DNA from: Hymenoscyphus infarciens | Lineage: Eukaryota > Ascomycota > Leotiomycetes > Helotiales > Helotiaceae | Length of the DNA stretch: 64,000 bases | Reading direction: 5' to 3' | Assembly (NCBI GenBank): GCA_001414345.1 | Contig: LLCB01000038.1 | Span: 124,001-188,000, forward strand | Shown: positions 1 through 11,805 of the stretch, in pieces | Numbering within the stretch: position 1 is the stretch's first letter | Layout: every line of letters begins with the position of its first letter | Notes under the pieces: model-generated | What the model saw: only the letters and a program-made list of their open reading frames with translations | The model's database searches: none | Told to the model about the DNA's origin: nothing | Program-made: the position numbers and the translations under genes

Positions 1-3000
1 GTTGATGACTTGCGGGTAGACGGCCACCATCTTCTCTCCGTTAACGTAATCTTCTCCGCGTAGTACTTGAGCTAGTTTTTCCCAGTTACTGAGAACGCGT
101 ACCTCGTCACAGAAAAGGGGGAAATAAGAGAATAGCGAACGTAATTCCGACTTTTCGTACCCGGAGTAAATCATTCCTACTTCCGAAATTTCATCAATTA
201 TTTGACCCTGAATAATTAGAGTATTGTCATCCCCGATTTCTAGCTCGTAAGAATAATATGGGGTTGCTTTAAACATGCATTTTCCAGGCGTATTGAGACC
301 GTTGTATCGGATTGCGCGCGGGGGATCGCTTAGACTCCAATCCGGAACCCATGACGGAAGACTTTCAGCCCCCGATTGATGCGCTTTAGATATGATAGTT
401 GCGCTGAGAATGTCCAAGTTCTTTTCATATTGGATGATTTTCTTTGCCACGATAGTAAATAGTTCCTCAAGAGGCAAGTTATAATCAACACCAAGACCCA
501 ACTCGTCTAATTCCCTCTCATCGCACAGCCCCAATAGTGCGTATATCTTATCACTGGGATTTGTTGCCATAGAAGGACGATGACGGGAGAGCAAAACAGA
601 AAGCTTCCTGTCGCTCTCATTCCCCTTTTCTATAGCTTGGCGAGAAGTTTGAAGGGCGACGAAATTCTGGGGCAGTAATTGTCGATACATGTTGAGTGCC
701 CCAATCTGAATAGCAAAATTGAAAGCCTTCTCAAGTTCGTTCCAGGTTGGATTGATCATGGATGAGCCACAGAAAATCCACGCATCTGGTGCCAACGCAA
801 CTTCTTGTATGATCCACACGCGTTGGAAATATACTCTTCGCATAAGATAGACGAGAGAAGTGTAGGCGCGGTCATACATTGGGGGCACGCCCGGGACATC
901 GGACCCTCGAAGTTCTTTAGCGTGATTCTCGAGGTGTAGAATTTGTTCATCGGAGGCTTTAGATAGCTGCGAAATAAGGTCAAGAGCAACCCCGCTCTCA
1001 TCCGCCTCTTCCCCCAACCAAACATGCACACTCTCACAACACCGATAAATCTTCCTCATAATACTCACCTGGTAATTCCGCTCTTTTATGGCCTCCTCGT
1101 CATTACCCTGATTAATGCAAATAGCATCCACCCAAATCTTCCTCGGAATATTATTATATCGCAAACGCCTAAGTGCAGAGTGAAGATTTGGTGTAACAGA
1201 AAACGCCGCCTGATTGATTTCGATATCGCAGGATGTAGTTTGAGTACCCCAGCAATATGATAGTGCGTCGTAGGATACGTCGCAGTGGGTGTGGATAGGG
1301 GTGTGATAGAGGCTGCATATTATTTTTGAGGAATAATTTGTGCTGGGGTGAATGACGAGAATCCGGATCATGTCCATGCCTTCTTTGTAATTTGGTAGTT
1401 GCTCGATGATATCTGGATGATGTAGTTGGAAATATTGGTGGGTGGGATAAACCGACGTGATATCCGTCGTAAGTTCTCGTTCTCGGGACTGTGGTAGACA
1501 GATACTATTATTTTGACGTTAGGAAAAGTAGAAGTTTAAAAAGTGTTGTAGAATACCAACACAGAGATAGATGGCTTACCGTTTTGAGCGTGGAATCTGG
1601 GTGATTAGATGTTCAACCCTTCGTTGTGGATCTTTAATTGAAACAGTTTCTGCTTTGCTTCCATCCAACTGTGTTTGGTGTCGAAAAGCAAAATCCACCA
1701 TCTCCACCATATTCCCTTGATATTGATTATAGACTCTCTTGTAGAGAGCCCAGTCTGCAACTTTGATAAAGAGCGTGGACAGAGAGCCAACTGCAAAGAC
1801 TAACTGCTCATACTCCATTCCCAGGAAATGAACTCCCCCAGCATCTCCGAGTGTAAAAATACGAAACATATCAAAAAACCCCCGGAACCAGCCTAAAAAG
1901 CTGATAAACACCAGAAATAAAGTGACAAAGACACCTATTATAAGTAGAAGCCCAAATTCCCAAGTCAATAGCTGAATAGTACCCGTTGAAGCAGTTTGGA
2001 GATTCATGATAGGTAACGGAACGTGCCGCCATAGACGCAAAAAGTGAAGGCGACGTCGAGAGATATCTTGAAGACTGTAATATGTGGCTACAAGCGTCCA
2101 CAGGCCCATCGCAAAGTATATTCGAGCTGTGGAGCGCTTGATCCATTCGTAGGGCCATAAAAACTTCCAGAGCCCGACTTGAATAATCGAAGTGTTCGCG
2201 GACAAACCGAGAGTTAAAATCCTAGTCTCGCAATACATTAGAGTAGCTGCTGAAGCAAACGCCGTTACCCAGTAAACCATGGTCCGGGAGGGCGATTTGT
2301 ATCCTTGTAATGCATCGTCGAGTTGGTTTTCGTCCATACCCTTCCGTACACTGACACCTAATCCAGCATACAGCGCGGCAACACACCGACGAAGATAAAC
2401 AGCCTCCTCGTCAAAATTCGCTCCGGCTGAGCTATTCAGCCTCGTCAGGCGTAGTAGACAGTCCAGCATTGTAAGATATATATAGCCGAGTATAAATACA
2501 TCGCTAGCTTTAGAGATATGGTTCACGATTTTGGTGAGCCATTGTTTGAGATTAAGAAGCTGTTCGTTGCGATGAGCACAATTCCTGGAACGAAATGGCT
2601 TGTTCGTCATTTTCTTCCGCTCCAGTTTGAAACCAAAGCTTTGCGTTGATAGCATTGCCTTCGTTTTGGTGCGGCCGACACATGGAAGATCTCCATCGTC
2701 TGACTGCTTGAACTTTCGCTTGGTGGAGATTTCTGGTGGGATCTCGGTTTGGTCTTCTTTCGAAAACTTCAACTCCCCCGCTTTTTCTCTTTCCGACTCT
2801 TTTCCTTGCGCTATCTTCAATAATTTCCTTCGTTCTTCTAGTCGTTCCTTCAACATTGAATCGGCTTCTTTCTTGAGTTTTCTCTTCCCGTCCAAATCGA
2901 ATTGGAACATCATAAACAAATGGTCCAAAACAAAATCATAAACCCGACAAGAAAAGAAGGTTAGGATCGTGAATGCCAGCCAAACCCCAGGTCCATACAG

Positions 3001-3567
3001 GCGTTGCATGATGACCTTCAAGCTTCCGTGACCAAAAACATGAGCAAGACGTATCCATGTGGGCAGAAGAGATAGCAAGAGTAGGTAGATTGGGCCAAGA
3101 ATCCATTCGGGTGTGAGGAGGAAAACACATAGTCGAGTCCACGAAGGTCGGGTAATGACACAATATACCAAAGTCCCAAGAATTATACTACCAAACAACG
3201 TGAATGTTGATCGTCGTGCACAGAAACATTCTATGGAGCTGGGTATATACCAATTCGCTGCGTCGGCTTTCCTCCATTGTGTTCGTAGGGAGAAAATAAG
3301 AAGACATAGTTGTGTAATGTAATACAATACAATGTCGGATCCGCGTAGAGTTCTAACTTTTCCGATCTGGAAGTTGCTTTGTCGTGACAACGGTACGGAA
3401 AAAAGAAACCATGGTCGAGTCTTTGCAAGTTGGGAGATAGTTGGTTTTGCAAGCTGTAGTTTCATCGCTCTCTCACGATTTATCTCCCCTATTTTGCAAA
3501 GAGGATCTCCTGCCGCGCAAAAACATTGTCGAGGAGCGATGCCTTGACCGGAAGAGGTTGAAGCCAT
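1..3567 (-). CDS. Polytopic membrane protein fused to a HET (heterokaryon incompatibility) domain, 3' end outside window
   Basis: Proposed exons on the minus strand are 3567..1580 and 1504..<1. The 75-nt intron has donor GTAAGC, branch point CTAAC and an ATAG acceptor, and the reading phase (2 then 1) is kept across it. At least 1164 residues are encoded. Residues 1-660 hold about ten hydrophobic segments in two groups, separated by a Lys/Glu-rich, probably coiled linker near residues 225-300. After the intron the HET domain follows: YDALSYCWG near residue 742, WVDAICINQ near 786, and SDKIYALLGL near 977 followed by a LPSWVPDWS motif. HET-domain proteins trigger self/non-self recognition and cell death after hyphal fusion; the membrane module suggests a membrane-anchored sensor, which is inference. 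The start is the first Met of the long ORF. If the intron is not spliced, there would be a 663-residue membrane protein with a separate HET gene; phase agreement favours the fusion. Confidence 0.8.
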
Positions 3568-4839
3568 CCTGGCAGCAGGTGAGAAGAATCACGTTCATGA
3601 TATGGTTTGGGGGTTACAAGAGAGGACGGATGCCTGGTTTTTATAATGTATCTTGATGTTGAGTTTCAATAACGAGCTGAGGAAAGTGGCTGGCTGAGTA
3701 TCCCTGCTTTGGTGGTGGCTGGTGGAATAAGAAAAATGCTCCACGTGACAGTCCTTCAAGCAAGTCTAAATGGAAACCAGACTTCAATCAAGCTATGTTT
3801 TAAAGTAGTGGCAAAAGCTGTACTTTTGAGAGTAGGACCATGCTTAACTAGAATTTCTGATAACTCTTCTCCCTAAACAGTACTTTACGTCCTATACTAA
3901 CAGTTATTTATTCAAGCATTTTAGATTAGCTGTTTTAGAGCTACACTCTTTCTCTATAACATGAAAAAATATGATTTATTAATTATTTTTACTTAAGAAG
4001 TTTAGGATAATGGACTAAAATGAGTGAAGTTACGGAATTGATATAACTCCGAAACAGTTCATTCCTCTTAGGGTTAACACAAAAGAAAACAAATTTTCTA
4101 GCATACCTAAAGTTCAAAATCAATTCTTAAGCTGTCATCGCATGGTAATACCAAGTGTGTAACAAGTTTAAAAAAATAGATAAATTCGCCATGAAACGTA
4201 CATGAAAGACCAACTACGCCTCTCACTATCACCAAAACCTCTTAATAATAAAAACCAAAATCTCAACCCTCCCTTAACCACTCTTTCTAACCAGCTAATA
4301 GCAAGTCAAACCAAAGACTCTCCAAAATACAAAACAAATTCATTTGCCAATAAATTCAAGGTACCGGAAACAAATTCATTTCGAGTTTCATTCCTAAAAA
4401 CCCCATAATTTAGTCGATGACCACTAGCAGAGTCCGAGGTTTATTTTCAGGCCGTCCCGTTGTATTGCAGGAGGAAGTTTAAAATGAGTAAAAGATAAAC
4501 GGACAGAATAAAAGTAGCTAGAGGTTCACACGACAAGCAAAGAAAGAGAAGGCCCGCCTCTCTAAAAACATTAAATTGGTATCAAAATTCAAGCTGTCCG
4601 CTCTCAAGACTCAACGGCTAACCTTACCAATCCTAGTTCTAGAAGTAGGCTTAACATGTGATGATGTACTGCTGTAACTACCAAAAACCAAACCATCGCT
4701 CATTCATGAAGAAAATCCCAAAGATGCTCGCAAAAAAACGTCGCTAGCACTGAGCCCAAAATACCCCTTGCCCCTCATATCGGAATCCTCTCACCGATCT
4801 CCTTCCCCTCCACATGCAAAAAGAAGAAGAAAACCCCAC
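3568..4839. other. Intergenic region without a convincing gene
   Basis: This holds the upstream region of the HET fusion gene and the 3' flank of the VHS-GAT gene, both transcribed leftwards. Its AT content is mildly raised around 3900-4400. A 68-codon ORF at 4202 has no domain, splice support or sensible composition, so I do not call it. No repeats or RNA genes were recognised. Confidence 0.6.
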
Positions 4840-6452
4840 CTAATATTTATAAACCGGCGCCTTACTCTTCGGAGGAGGGACACCATATCCATCCTCCAAC
4901 CCCCCATTCCTCTCCTCACGAATGGTACTAGGACCTGCCGCAGACATAGATGCAGTTCCTACAGCATTATCCTGTCTCCCAACATAACTCTCCGTTTCCT
5001 TGAAACCCGGATGATAGGGTTCAATGCCTAGTCGATCATTGAATTGTCCCGTCATTTTCTGCGGTTGATCTTTAGGAAAGGGCGGGTTCTTAGGCTTCTC
5101 CTTCGGATCCGCGAAAGGATCTTCTTCGTCGTCCAGCCCCGTAGGTGCGTAATCACCCGGCGGTGGGACTTGTGGTGTGTTTGCAACCGCTTTTCTCGAT
5201 GCTCGATTCGGTGGTGGTCCAGGCGGAGGCGCGAATCCGGAATCCGTTCGTTGGGGTGGAGTATTCGATTGACTGTTATTTCCCGCCGCTTGTCTCGCCG
5301 AAAGAACAGCTCGTTGATGTAAATTCATAGCTTTATTTAATTGCTCGTTTGTCTCGATTAGAGTTAACATTGTGTCGTTATCTGGTGCTGGGTTCTCGGC
5401 TATCATGTAGGCTTGGACGCTTCTGCTTGCGCTCTGGCACCTATCTGCAAATTCGCGGACGAGTTCGTTTTGGAGGAATTCGGAGGGTGGTGTGCTTTGG
5501 ACGGTTTGGGAGAGGAGTTGGGCTGAGGTGCGGGCTTCTTCGATGCGGGAGGAGAGTTCGTGGGGTGGGGGGAGGCGTTTGGTGTGGTGGTTTCGGGAGA
5601 AGTAGTTTTGGCTGTTGTCGTTGAATCCTGGAGCGTTTAATGTTCGCGGTCCTACTGGGCCCTGCGGTGGTGTTAGTGAAAGTCCAGAGATCTGAGAGGG
5701 GGAGAGATACATGTAGCTTGACCATTTTCTCGTGCTCCTTCTTCCACATCTCGTTTAACATGGCGCAACCCTCATCTTCCGTCTTTTCTCTTTGGAAGGT
5801 ATCCAATGTCTCCATCAATATCTGCTTGACGCTAGGATCCCGTCCCACTCTCAGCAATTCCTTTACTGTCTGCACAAACTTTGAATCCATATTCCTTGTA
5901 AATGTCTTGCCCGGGTTATCGGAGAGAATTCTGATCAACATAATGGCGTTGTACTGGACATATGGTCTTGCGAAATTGTCCTTGGAGAGGAATTTCCGAA
6001 TCGCGTAAGCGGCGTCCTTTGCAGCTGAGGGGGAGGATTCGCATGCTTCCACGATAGCTGGTAGGAACAGAACTTCTTCGCCCTATACATTGTTAGAGGT
6101 CTGCCATGTATGGAGGGGTTATGCGACTCACCGAACCGTTTGGTCCTCCGGATTCGCAGAATTGTCGCTGGGGGCAGATCAGTATTCTTCCGCATACTAC
6201 TCCACCACTCCAGAAGTGTAACATACCACATTTCGAATGGCATTTGCTTCCGGGGTATCGAGTTGAGGATCAACAGGAGCTTCAGTTTGCTGTGGTTCCG
6301 GTTCCCTGGCTGGGATTTTTCGGTCAGCGTGGGCAGAATTTTAGGAGGGGGAGGGGGATTTGGATTTGGGCGGTTGGAAGGGCTGGCAGCCTACGTTTGC
6401 GCTTCAGCGAACCCAGCATCCGGTTCACGTTCATGCTCTTCATGGCCTTCAT
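4840..6452 (-). CDS. VHS and GAT domain protein (GGA/TOM1/Lsb5-like trafficking adaptor)
   Basis: Proposed exons are 6452..6395, 6309..6227, 6167..6132, 6082..5711 and 5661..4840, giving 456 residues with phase agreement at every junction. The four introns have GT..AG ends, several with a CTAAC or CTGAC branch point. The start MKAMKSMNVNRMLGSLKRK is preceded by a CCACCACG context. An N-terminal VHS-like helical repeat covers roughly residues 40-185 (FCESGGPNGSGEEVLFLP, then EACESSPSAAKDAAYAIRKF). A GAT three-helix bundle (PPPHELSSRIEEARTSAQLL) spans about 205-300. The C-terminal third is Pro-rich and disordered. VHS binds sorting signals or phosphoinositide membranes and GAT binds ubiquitin or ARF, so the protein probably acts at endosomes, the trans-Golgi or actin patches. 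No gamma-adaptin ear is visible, so it is closer to Lsb5/TOM1 types than to full GGA proteins. Confidence 0.88.
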
Positions 6453-6460
6453 CGTGGTGG

Positions 6461-6489
6461 TATTGGTATTGGTATTGGTATTGGTATTG
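6461..6489 (-). repeat. (ATTGGT)n hexanucleotide repeat in the VHS-GAT leader
   Basis: About five tandem copies of ATTGGT lie directly upstream of the proposed ATG. On the coding strand they read ACCAAT, giving a CCAAT pentamer in every unit. It may be a simple satellite in the 5' UTR or a cluster of CCAAT-factor sites. Confidence 0.8.
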
Positions 6490-6537
6490 CGATTTGTTTG
6501 TAGAGGAACGAGTACTGCAGTGACAGAAGAGATTTAT

Positions 6538-6571
6538 TTGTTGTTGTTGTTGTTGTTGTGGTTGTTGTTGT
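6538..6571. repeat. (TTG)n trinucleotide microsatellite
   Basis: An interrupted run of TTG units (CAA on the coding strand of the VHS-GAT gene) lies about 90-120 bp upstream of its start codon, probably in the 5' leader. Confidence 0.8.
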
Positions 6572-7477
6572 GGATGCGCTTCGTTGCGGCGCAGATGGAG
6601 GGAAGCTGTCGGGTCGTATGGAAATGAATTGGATGGATGCGTTTGGTGGTTGGGAGGTTAGAGAGATGATCTAGGTACGGAGTGTGATCTAGAGTCAAAC
6701 AGCCGCTGCCTCGCCTCGCCTGGCCTCGGCTTCAGGGCTCACCTGCAGGGTCCGGAGAGGTGAGAGAGGGACCAGTTAGGGGCCGCTTAGGCTTCCGGCA
6801 GAATGCGTTTTAGCGTTCCCTCCAAAAATACGGGTTCTATCTCTAGGTACTTACGGTACTTACCTCTTTTGGCGGATAAAGAAAAGATTGGACGAATCGT
6901 CCGATTCGTGCCTGAATCCTGCTTGTTTGCGGTCAAAGTATATCTTCGTTTTCTCGTATCGTCGCTCTGAGATTAAAGCATTAAAGCATTCAAGCTACGA
7001 CTTGAGGAAATGATGATGTTCTTCATCACCTTGTGGCGCATGTCGTCGTTGACTCGTCGTCATCTGGTCATCTTCGCCGGGCACCTTCTTTACACAGCCT
7101 CACTGGAAAGATCACGACAAGACTCCATCGTCTCTTCTTTGTCTCCATTTCTATGCCAAGCTTCTAACATCTCGCGAGTCATTTGAAACGCGTGTCGTGG
7201 AGAGCACATGGTGTTGTTGTTTCCTGAAGCGTCTCGGCTTTCCTCGGAGATACTGCTCGAGTCTCGAGAGGTTGTTGTTTTGCGAATGTTTCTACTCTTT
7301 CAAACGCGTGGGGGAGACTCGGGAGCAAGCTGTTAATCCTTCCAGTGAAGGAGATACATTGCTGATTCTATACCACGCTCTCGGAAAAGTTGATGCATTA
7401 TTCATTACTTGTCATTCCCTACTTGAACCCTGCCCAAGAAAACAAACAATACTTTATTCGTCAACGGCGTTCGTTCA
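6572..7477. other. Intergenic: promoter of the VHS-GAT gene and 3' flank of the GH3 gene
   Basis: Both neighbours are transcribed leftwards, so this stretch should hold the VHS-GAT promoter and the GH3 terminator. A pyrimidine/purine-biased, GC-richer part lies around 6690-6800. The plus-strand ORF at 7197-7541 overlaps the GH3 3' end and looks like chance. No repeats or RNA genes were recognised. Confidence 0.55.
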
Positions 7478-10250
7478 TCAGATCTCCAAAGCTCCAGTAA
7501 GTGGCAAATCCCTACTGCTCGATCCCACAAAAACACCATAACTCCCCTGCTGCAGAACCCAACTCTGTTCACCAACACTCCACTCCGACAAGTCACGTCG
7601 AGTAAGCTCAAATTCCACAGTCACATTACCACCCGCCGGAATCTTCACTTTTTCGAAACCCCTCAGCTGCTTAGAAGGTCCCCCTGGTATCCCAACGTAC
7701 AACTGAGCCACCTCCATTGCGTCGACACTCCCGGTATTGCTCACCACGGCACTTACTTTCGCGACCACGTCCCACAAACTCGTGCTACCACCCTCGCTGA
7801 TCTCAGCAGCGGGAGGAAGATAGGACTTATCGCCACCAGTGGCAGCGATCTCCAAATCGGAGAAGGAGAAGGTGGTGTAACTCAATCCAAACCCGAATTC
7901 ATATCTAGGGGTCACGTTCTTCTTGTCGAAATCACGGTAATCGATATACACTCCCTCGGTGAAATCGCTTTGTGGGAAGTGGATATAGTCCCCCTCTGGT
8001 TTGGAGGGGCTGAGAGCAGTGTAATCGGACTCGTTCTTTGCAACAGTGTATGGAAGTTTCCCTGATGGAGATTGAACACCATAGAGGAGTTGAACGGCTG
8101 CTCGACCGGTGTCTTGTCCTGGGATGTGGGCGAAGAGTATGGCGGTAACGTTTGGATGGTCGGCCCAGACATCGACGAGACGAACACCGGCGTTGTGAAT
8201 TACAACAACGGTGTTGCTGCATTTCTCTGCGACGTTCAACACAAGGGCATCCGAGAAATCATCTACAACTGATCAGCATACATTCCTTCTCTCCCTCTCT
8301 CTTTCCGGATTTCAGGGTACATACCATAAAGCGCCGGTCTATCAACGCCCTCGGTAGCAAAAGCATTGATGAACACAAGACACGCGTCCGACTCCGGATT
8401 GACATCAGGATTCCCCGAAACGACATCATACATCACCTGTGTCCCATCTTCGTAGGCTTGTGCTTGTATAGCATCCAAAGGCACCGAGACGTACGAATTG
8501 GCATTCGCACCACTTCCGCCTCCCATGGTTTGTGTGCCGTTGGCTGAGATGGGAGGTGGGACTTCGGTTGAGAGGAAGCCTGGGTAATTGTACTATTGGA
8601 AGTTCTGTCAATACATGATTCTGCGAGTATTATAGGAGAGGGGGGGGTTGGGGCTTACCTGTGCCTCATATCCAAAGGAGAATTTATCTGTGAGCCCACC
8701 GGTTGAGGGGTTGAGTGTTGGAGGAGTACCAGCATCATATCCAAAAACTGACAACAACTTCGGTTTACACAACGGCAGTGCCTTGTTGATGTTCTTCACT
8801 AACACATGACCTTCCAAAGCACTGTTCAAAAGAACAGATTTCGAAGCCGGATCTCTGGCATCAACAATCTCATGTGGAGCTGTGAGATCTTGTGGCATGC
8901 CAATTCCTAACTTGGGATAGTTTTTCTGGATGAGTTATTAGTGGAGTTTTGGGGGCAATGGGGAGGAAAACACGAACGTCCTGACCCATCTGATACCAAG
9001 AAGCAACGATCCGGGTAGCCATATCAGATAACCTCGTATCCTCAAGACTTCCATTATTAACCGCAACTGTTAAATTACCACCGTCGGTTCCCCAGGTTGC
9101 TGATGAAGGCATTGCGAGATCGAGACCTGCTTGGGCGGATGCTAGGCCGGCATCTGTTTTCATCAGTCAGTAACATCCCCTCAAAGCTGAGAGAGATGTG
9201 GAAAAAGGAGAACTTACGTTGTGCACCCCAATCGCTAACCACAAACCCTTCAAATCCCAACTCAGTCTTCAGAAGCCCATTAAGAGTATGGCTGTTCGCA
9301 CAACCATAAGAGTTATTTAAACGGTTATAGGAACACATTATTGACCCTGCACCAGCGTGGACGGTGTCGGCGAAGGGCCACAAATACAACTCATGCATCG
9401 TCTTATCATCGATGTTGGATGAAAGACTCGTCGTGTTTTCATCCGGTGTTCGGTTGAGTTCTTGCTCGTTACCTAGGAAGTGTTTTACTGAAGCGGTAAC
9501 ACCAGCTTCTTGGATTCCGAGGACGGTTTCATGGGCCAATTGACCACTTAGGTAGGCTAATGTTCCTCATTAGTCCATATTCCCTCCCCTCAAGTCAAGG
9601 AGAAAGAAGAGAAAACTCACGATCCACAGAAAATCCCTCCCAATTCCTCCCCCCCTCCACCACCCGTCCTACAGGACCAACCACCGGTCCAAGTAAAACA
9701 TTAACACCCTTCCTCCTAAATTCTCCACCCATATGCAACGCCCTCTCATAACTCAAATTACGATTCCACGTTGCCCCGACATGGAGACCACTCGACCAGC
9801 CGTTTACGAAATCAGTGTTACGAAGACCGTTCCCGGCATCTGAGAGACAGAGACCGGGAAATCCTACGCGAGGAGCTGAACCGGTTTCGCCTCCGCAGCC
9901 GGTTGAGGGGGTATGGCCTACTGTTATGTTTGCGCGTTCGGAGGGGGTCATTTGGGAGACTAGAAGGGAGGCTTTGGCGTGGGCGTCGGACCATGAGCGG
10001 GTTCCTGGCTGGAGGGCTGTGGGGGGAGGTTAGTCTGTTGTAGGAAGTGAGAATTCGAGATGGGAGAGCAAGATAGTTTGGGACTTGGAATTGGAAAGCA
10101 AAAGCACAACTCACGAGAAGGATAAAAAGGAGGAGATTGTCCATAGAAGAAGGAGTCTTCTGTTATTACTTCTCCTATTGCATTCTCCCCTAGCAATAAG
10201 GCTGAAAAGAGGGAAGCCTGGAGCAGACTCCTGATGTTGGAGGAAACCAT
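7478..10250 (-). CDS. Secreted beta-glucosidase, glycoside hydrolase family 3
   Basis: Seven exons: 10250..10115, 10016..9621, 9556..9218, 9153..8978, 8925..8659, 8592..8325, 8262..7478, giving 788 residues with phase agreement throughout. Introns are 52-98 nt with ACTAAC, ACTGAC or similar branch points; the donor at 8977 (GTTCGT) is weak but required. An N-terminal hydrophobic signal peptide ([19 protein letters not shown]) is followed by the GH3 N-terminal barrel with [15 protein letters not shown], the substrate-binding KHFLGNEQE, and the nucleophile Asp in FVVSDWGAQ near residue 286. Next come the GH3 C-terminal domain ([23 protein letters not shown]) and a C-terminal fibronectin-III-like domain ([22 protein letters not shown]). 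The full domain set and length match extracellular fungal cellobiases, which release glucose from cello-oligosaccharides or other beta-glucosides. Substrate range cannot be read from sequence. Confidence 0.95.
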
Positions 10251-11446
10251 TTTGGCGAGTGCCGAGGAGCGAACCAAGACCAAGGGGAAAGGGGGAGGGG
10301 AATTGCCAATTGAAGGGAATGGATGGTTTTCATAAGTTTTCAAACATGCGGGGGAGTGGTTTGTTTAAGTACTTTCTATCTTTACATCTTTCCCTGGACC
10401 ATATTACCAGATTAAATCAGAGAATCGTCATCGCAATTCCGAAGAATGAGCGAGGAATTAAGTACCAAGTGGACGTTTTCCACTCTTGTTAGGACCCTGG
10501 ACCCTGGGGGCGGATCATGAAGAGATGGAAAGTCCCAAGAAAGACGGACACTTGGGCCATTTCTGGATTCCTCAGTCCGCTATTACTGTTGTGGGAGAAA
10601 TCTTGTAGCGACATGGCGAAGAAGGACCGATGAGTTGTTCTGGGGAATGGGGATTTAAAGATGGCGGGGAGAGTGGACTGTGTGCGGGGCAGGAATGATG
10701 TTGAAAAAAGCGTTGTCGAATTAGATGGCTTGGGTTTCTGTTGGTATAGCGGGGTTCGTTACAATTGAGGTTACGTAGTGGTATATCTCTCTCAAAAAAA
10801 GAAGAAAAATGGTTACAAGAACCTCTAGAGAGGAACATCATAAAGCAACAGCATCTTTATCGGATCTCACATTCGGCAAAACATTTTCTCTCACTTTTGA
10901 ACAAGCCCGTAGATATCCCATACCTACCTGGGCTAGACTATGTGGTGGACCAGATAGTGGAGACAAAACGCCAAAACAAAGGTCACTTGATTTACACAAC
11001 CTGGGGTTACCGTTATCCTTGGTAAAATTGAACCTCGTGTTCTCCCCACAACTGCCATGTTTTCTCCACTCTCTCCCGAGCCAAACACAAGGGCTCGGGA
11101 TTTTCTTGAGCTCGCCCTGTCTTCCCCGCGAGGAGAATCGAACTATGTGGGGTCCCCATGGTGGGGATTCTACGGTCTTATGAACAGGGATGTCTGCTGG
11201 GATGGCATGCCAGTTGGATGCCACTGAATAGAGGGCGTCCACTTACCCCTCATGAAATATTGGAAAAGTTTTCTAGTTCACGCTAGGGGGTGGACGGTGT
11301 AAGGCTTGATTCTTGAATTTAAACTCAATTGGGATTAAGAAGGGGATATGAATTAGGGTTGGGCCGAGATTCGGGGGCTTGGTATGTGAGAGTGGACGGC
11401 GTGGTGAGGTTTTAAGTTGGAATTGTGGGGAGATGGGGGTGATGGG
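10251..11446. other. Intergenic: GH3 promoter side, no convincing gene
   Basis: The first few hundred bases should carry the GH3 promoter. ORFs around 10765-11242 on both strands overlap each other and lack domains or splice logic, so none is called. A short stretch near 11120 has a tRNA T-loop-like string but no cloverleaf. Confidence 0.5.
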
Positions 11447-11558
11447 ATGAGAACTACTTCGTCCCAGGCGTAACAGTCCATAACGGGGCCTCCTGAATAA
11501 ACCCTGCTTTGCTGGGTCCCGCTATGGACTGATTCGCCTGGGACGAAGTAGTTCTCAT
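11447..11558. mobile_element. MITE-like hairpin element, copy 1
   Basis: A 36-bp terminal inverted repeat (11447-11482 and 11523-11558) matches at 34 of 36 positions and contains CTACTTCGTCCCAGGC. The arms are separated by about 40 bp that are themselves partly self-complementary. There is no coding capacity. The core arm sequence is shared with the element at 11667-11805, so this is a family rather than a chance palindrome. TA dinucleotides inside the arms fit Tc1/mariner-type target duplications, but the true ends are uncertain because the palindrome extends beyond the shared core. Confidence 0.75.
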
Positions 11559-11666
11559 ACCGAGCTTTAGGAGAGGAGAGGAGCCGTTTGATTTGTTTAG
11601 TAAAATTCAGTTCTTTTAAGCTCGCTTATGTAGATATTTAGCATAGTTGCTACTATCCCCCTCTCT

Positions 11667-11805
11667 TACTTCGTCCCAGGCAAAACAATTGTTATCCTAA
11701 TAGAGCAATTGACATATTCCCGTAGCTTTACGCCACCAAAAACCCCCTGAAAAGGATATAAAGTGACCCCCCTAGAATAACCTTTGTTTCGCCTAAGACG
11801 AAGTA
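11667..11805. mobile_element. MITE-like element, copy 2
   Basis: Terminal inverted repeats of 22 bp (left 11667-11688, right 11784-11805) match at 19 of 22 positions. They begin TACTTCGTCCCAGGC on the left and end with the complementary GACGAAGTA on the right. The element is 139 bp and non-coding. The terminal sequence is shared with the element 110 bp to the left, and the outer TA on both sides could be the target duplication. The mismatches between arms are all C/T or A/G transitions. Confidence 0.7.

Noticed and set aside
5441..6052. 203-codon ORF as the full VHS protein
   Set aside because: It reads through a 49-nt intron (5710-5662, with CTAAC branch point) into the wrong frame. The spliced version joins the VHS to the GAT half in phase.
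6106..6627. Plus-strand ORFs of 137 and 173 codons over the VHS-GAT 5' region
   Set aside because: They are antisense to the spliced VHS exons, repeat-driven (leucine and tyrosine-tryptophan runs from TTG and ATTGGT repeats) and carry no domain.
11105..11165. tRNA-like string (GAGAATCGAACT resembling a T-loop on the minus strand)
   Set aside because: The T-stem does not pair, and no acceptor or anticodon stem can be built around it.
10809..11242. Overlapping ORFs of 124 and 134 codons on opposite strands upstream of the GH3 gene
   Set aside because: No domain, no splice logic, and they cover the expected GH3 promoter.
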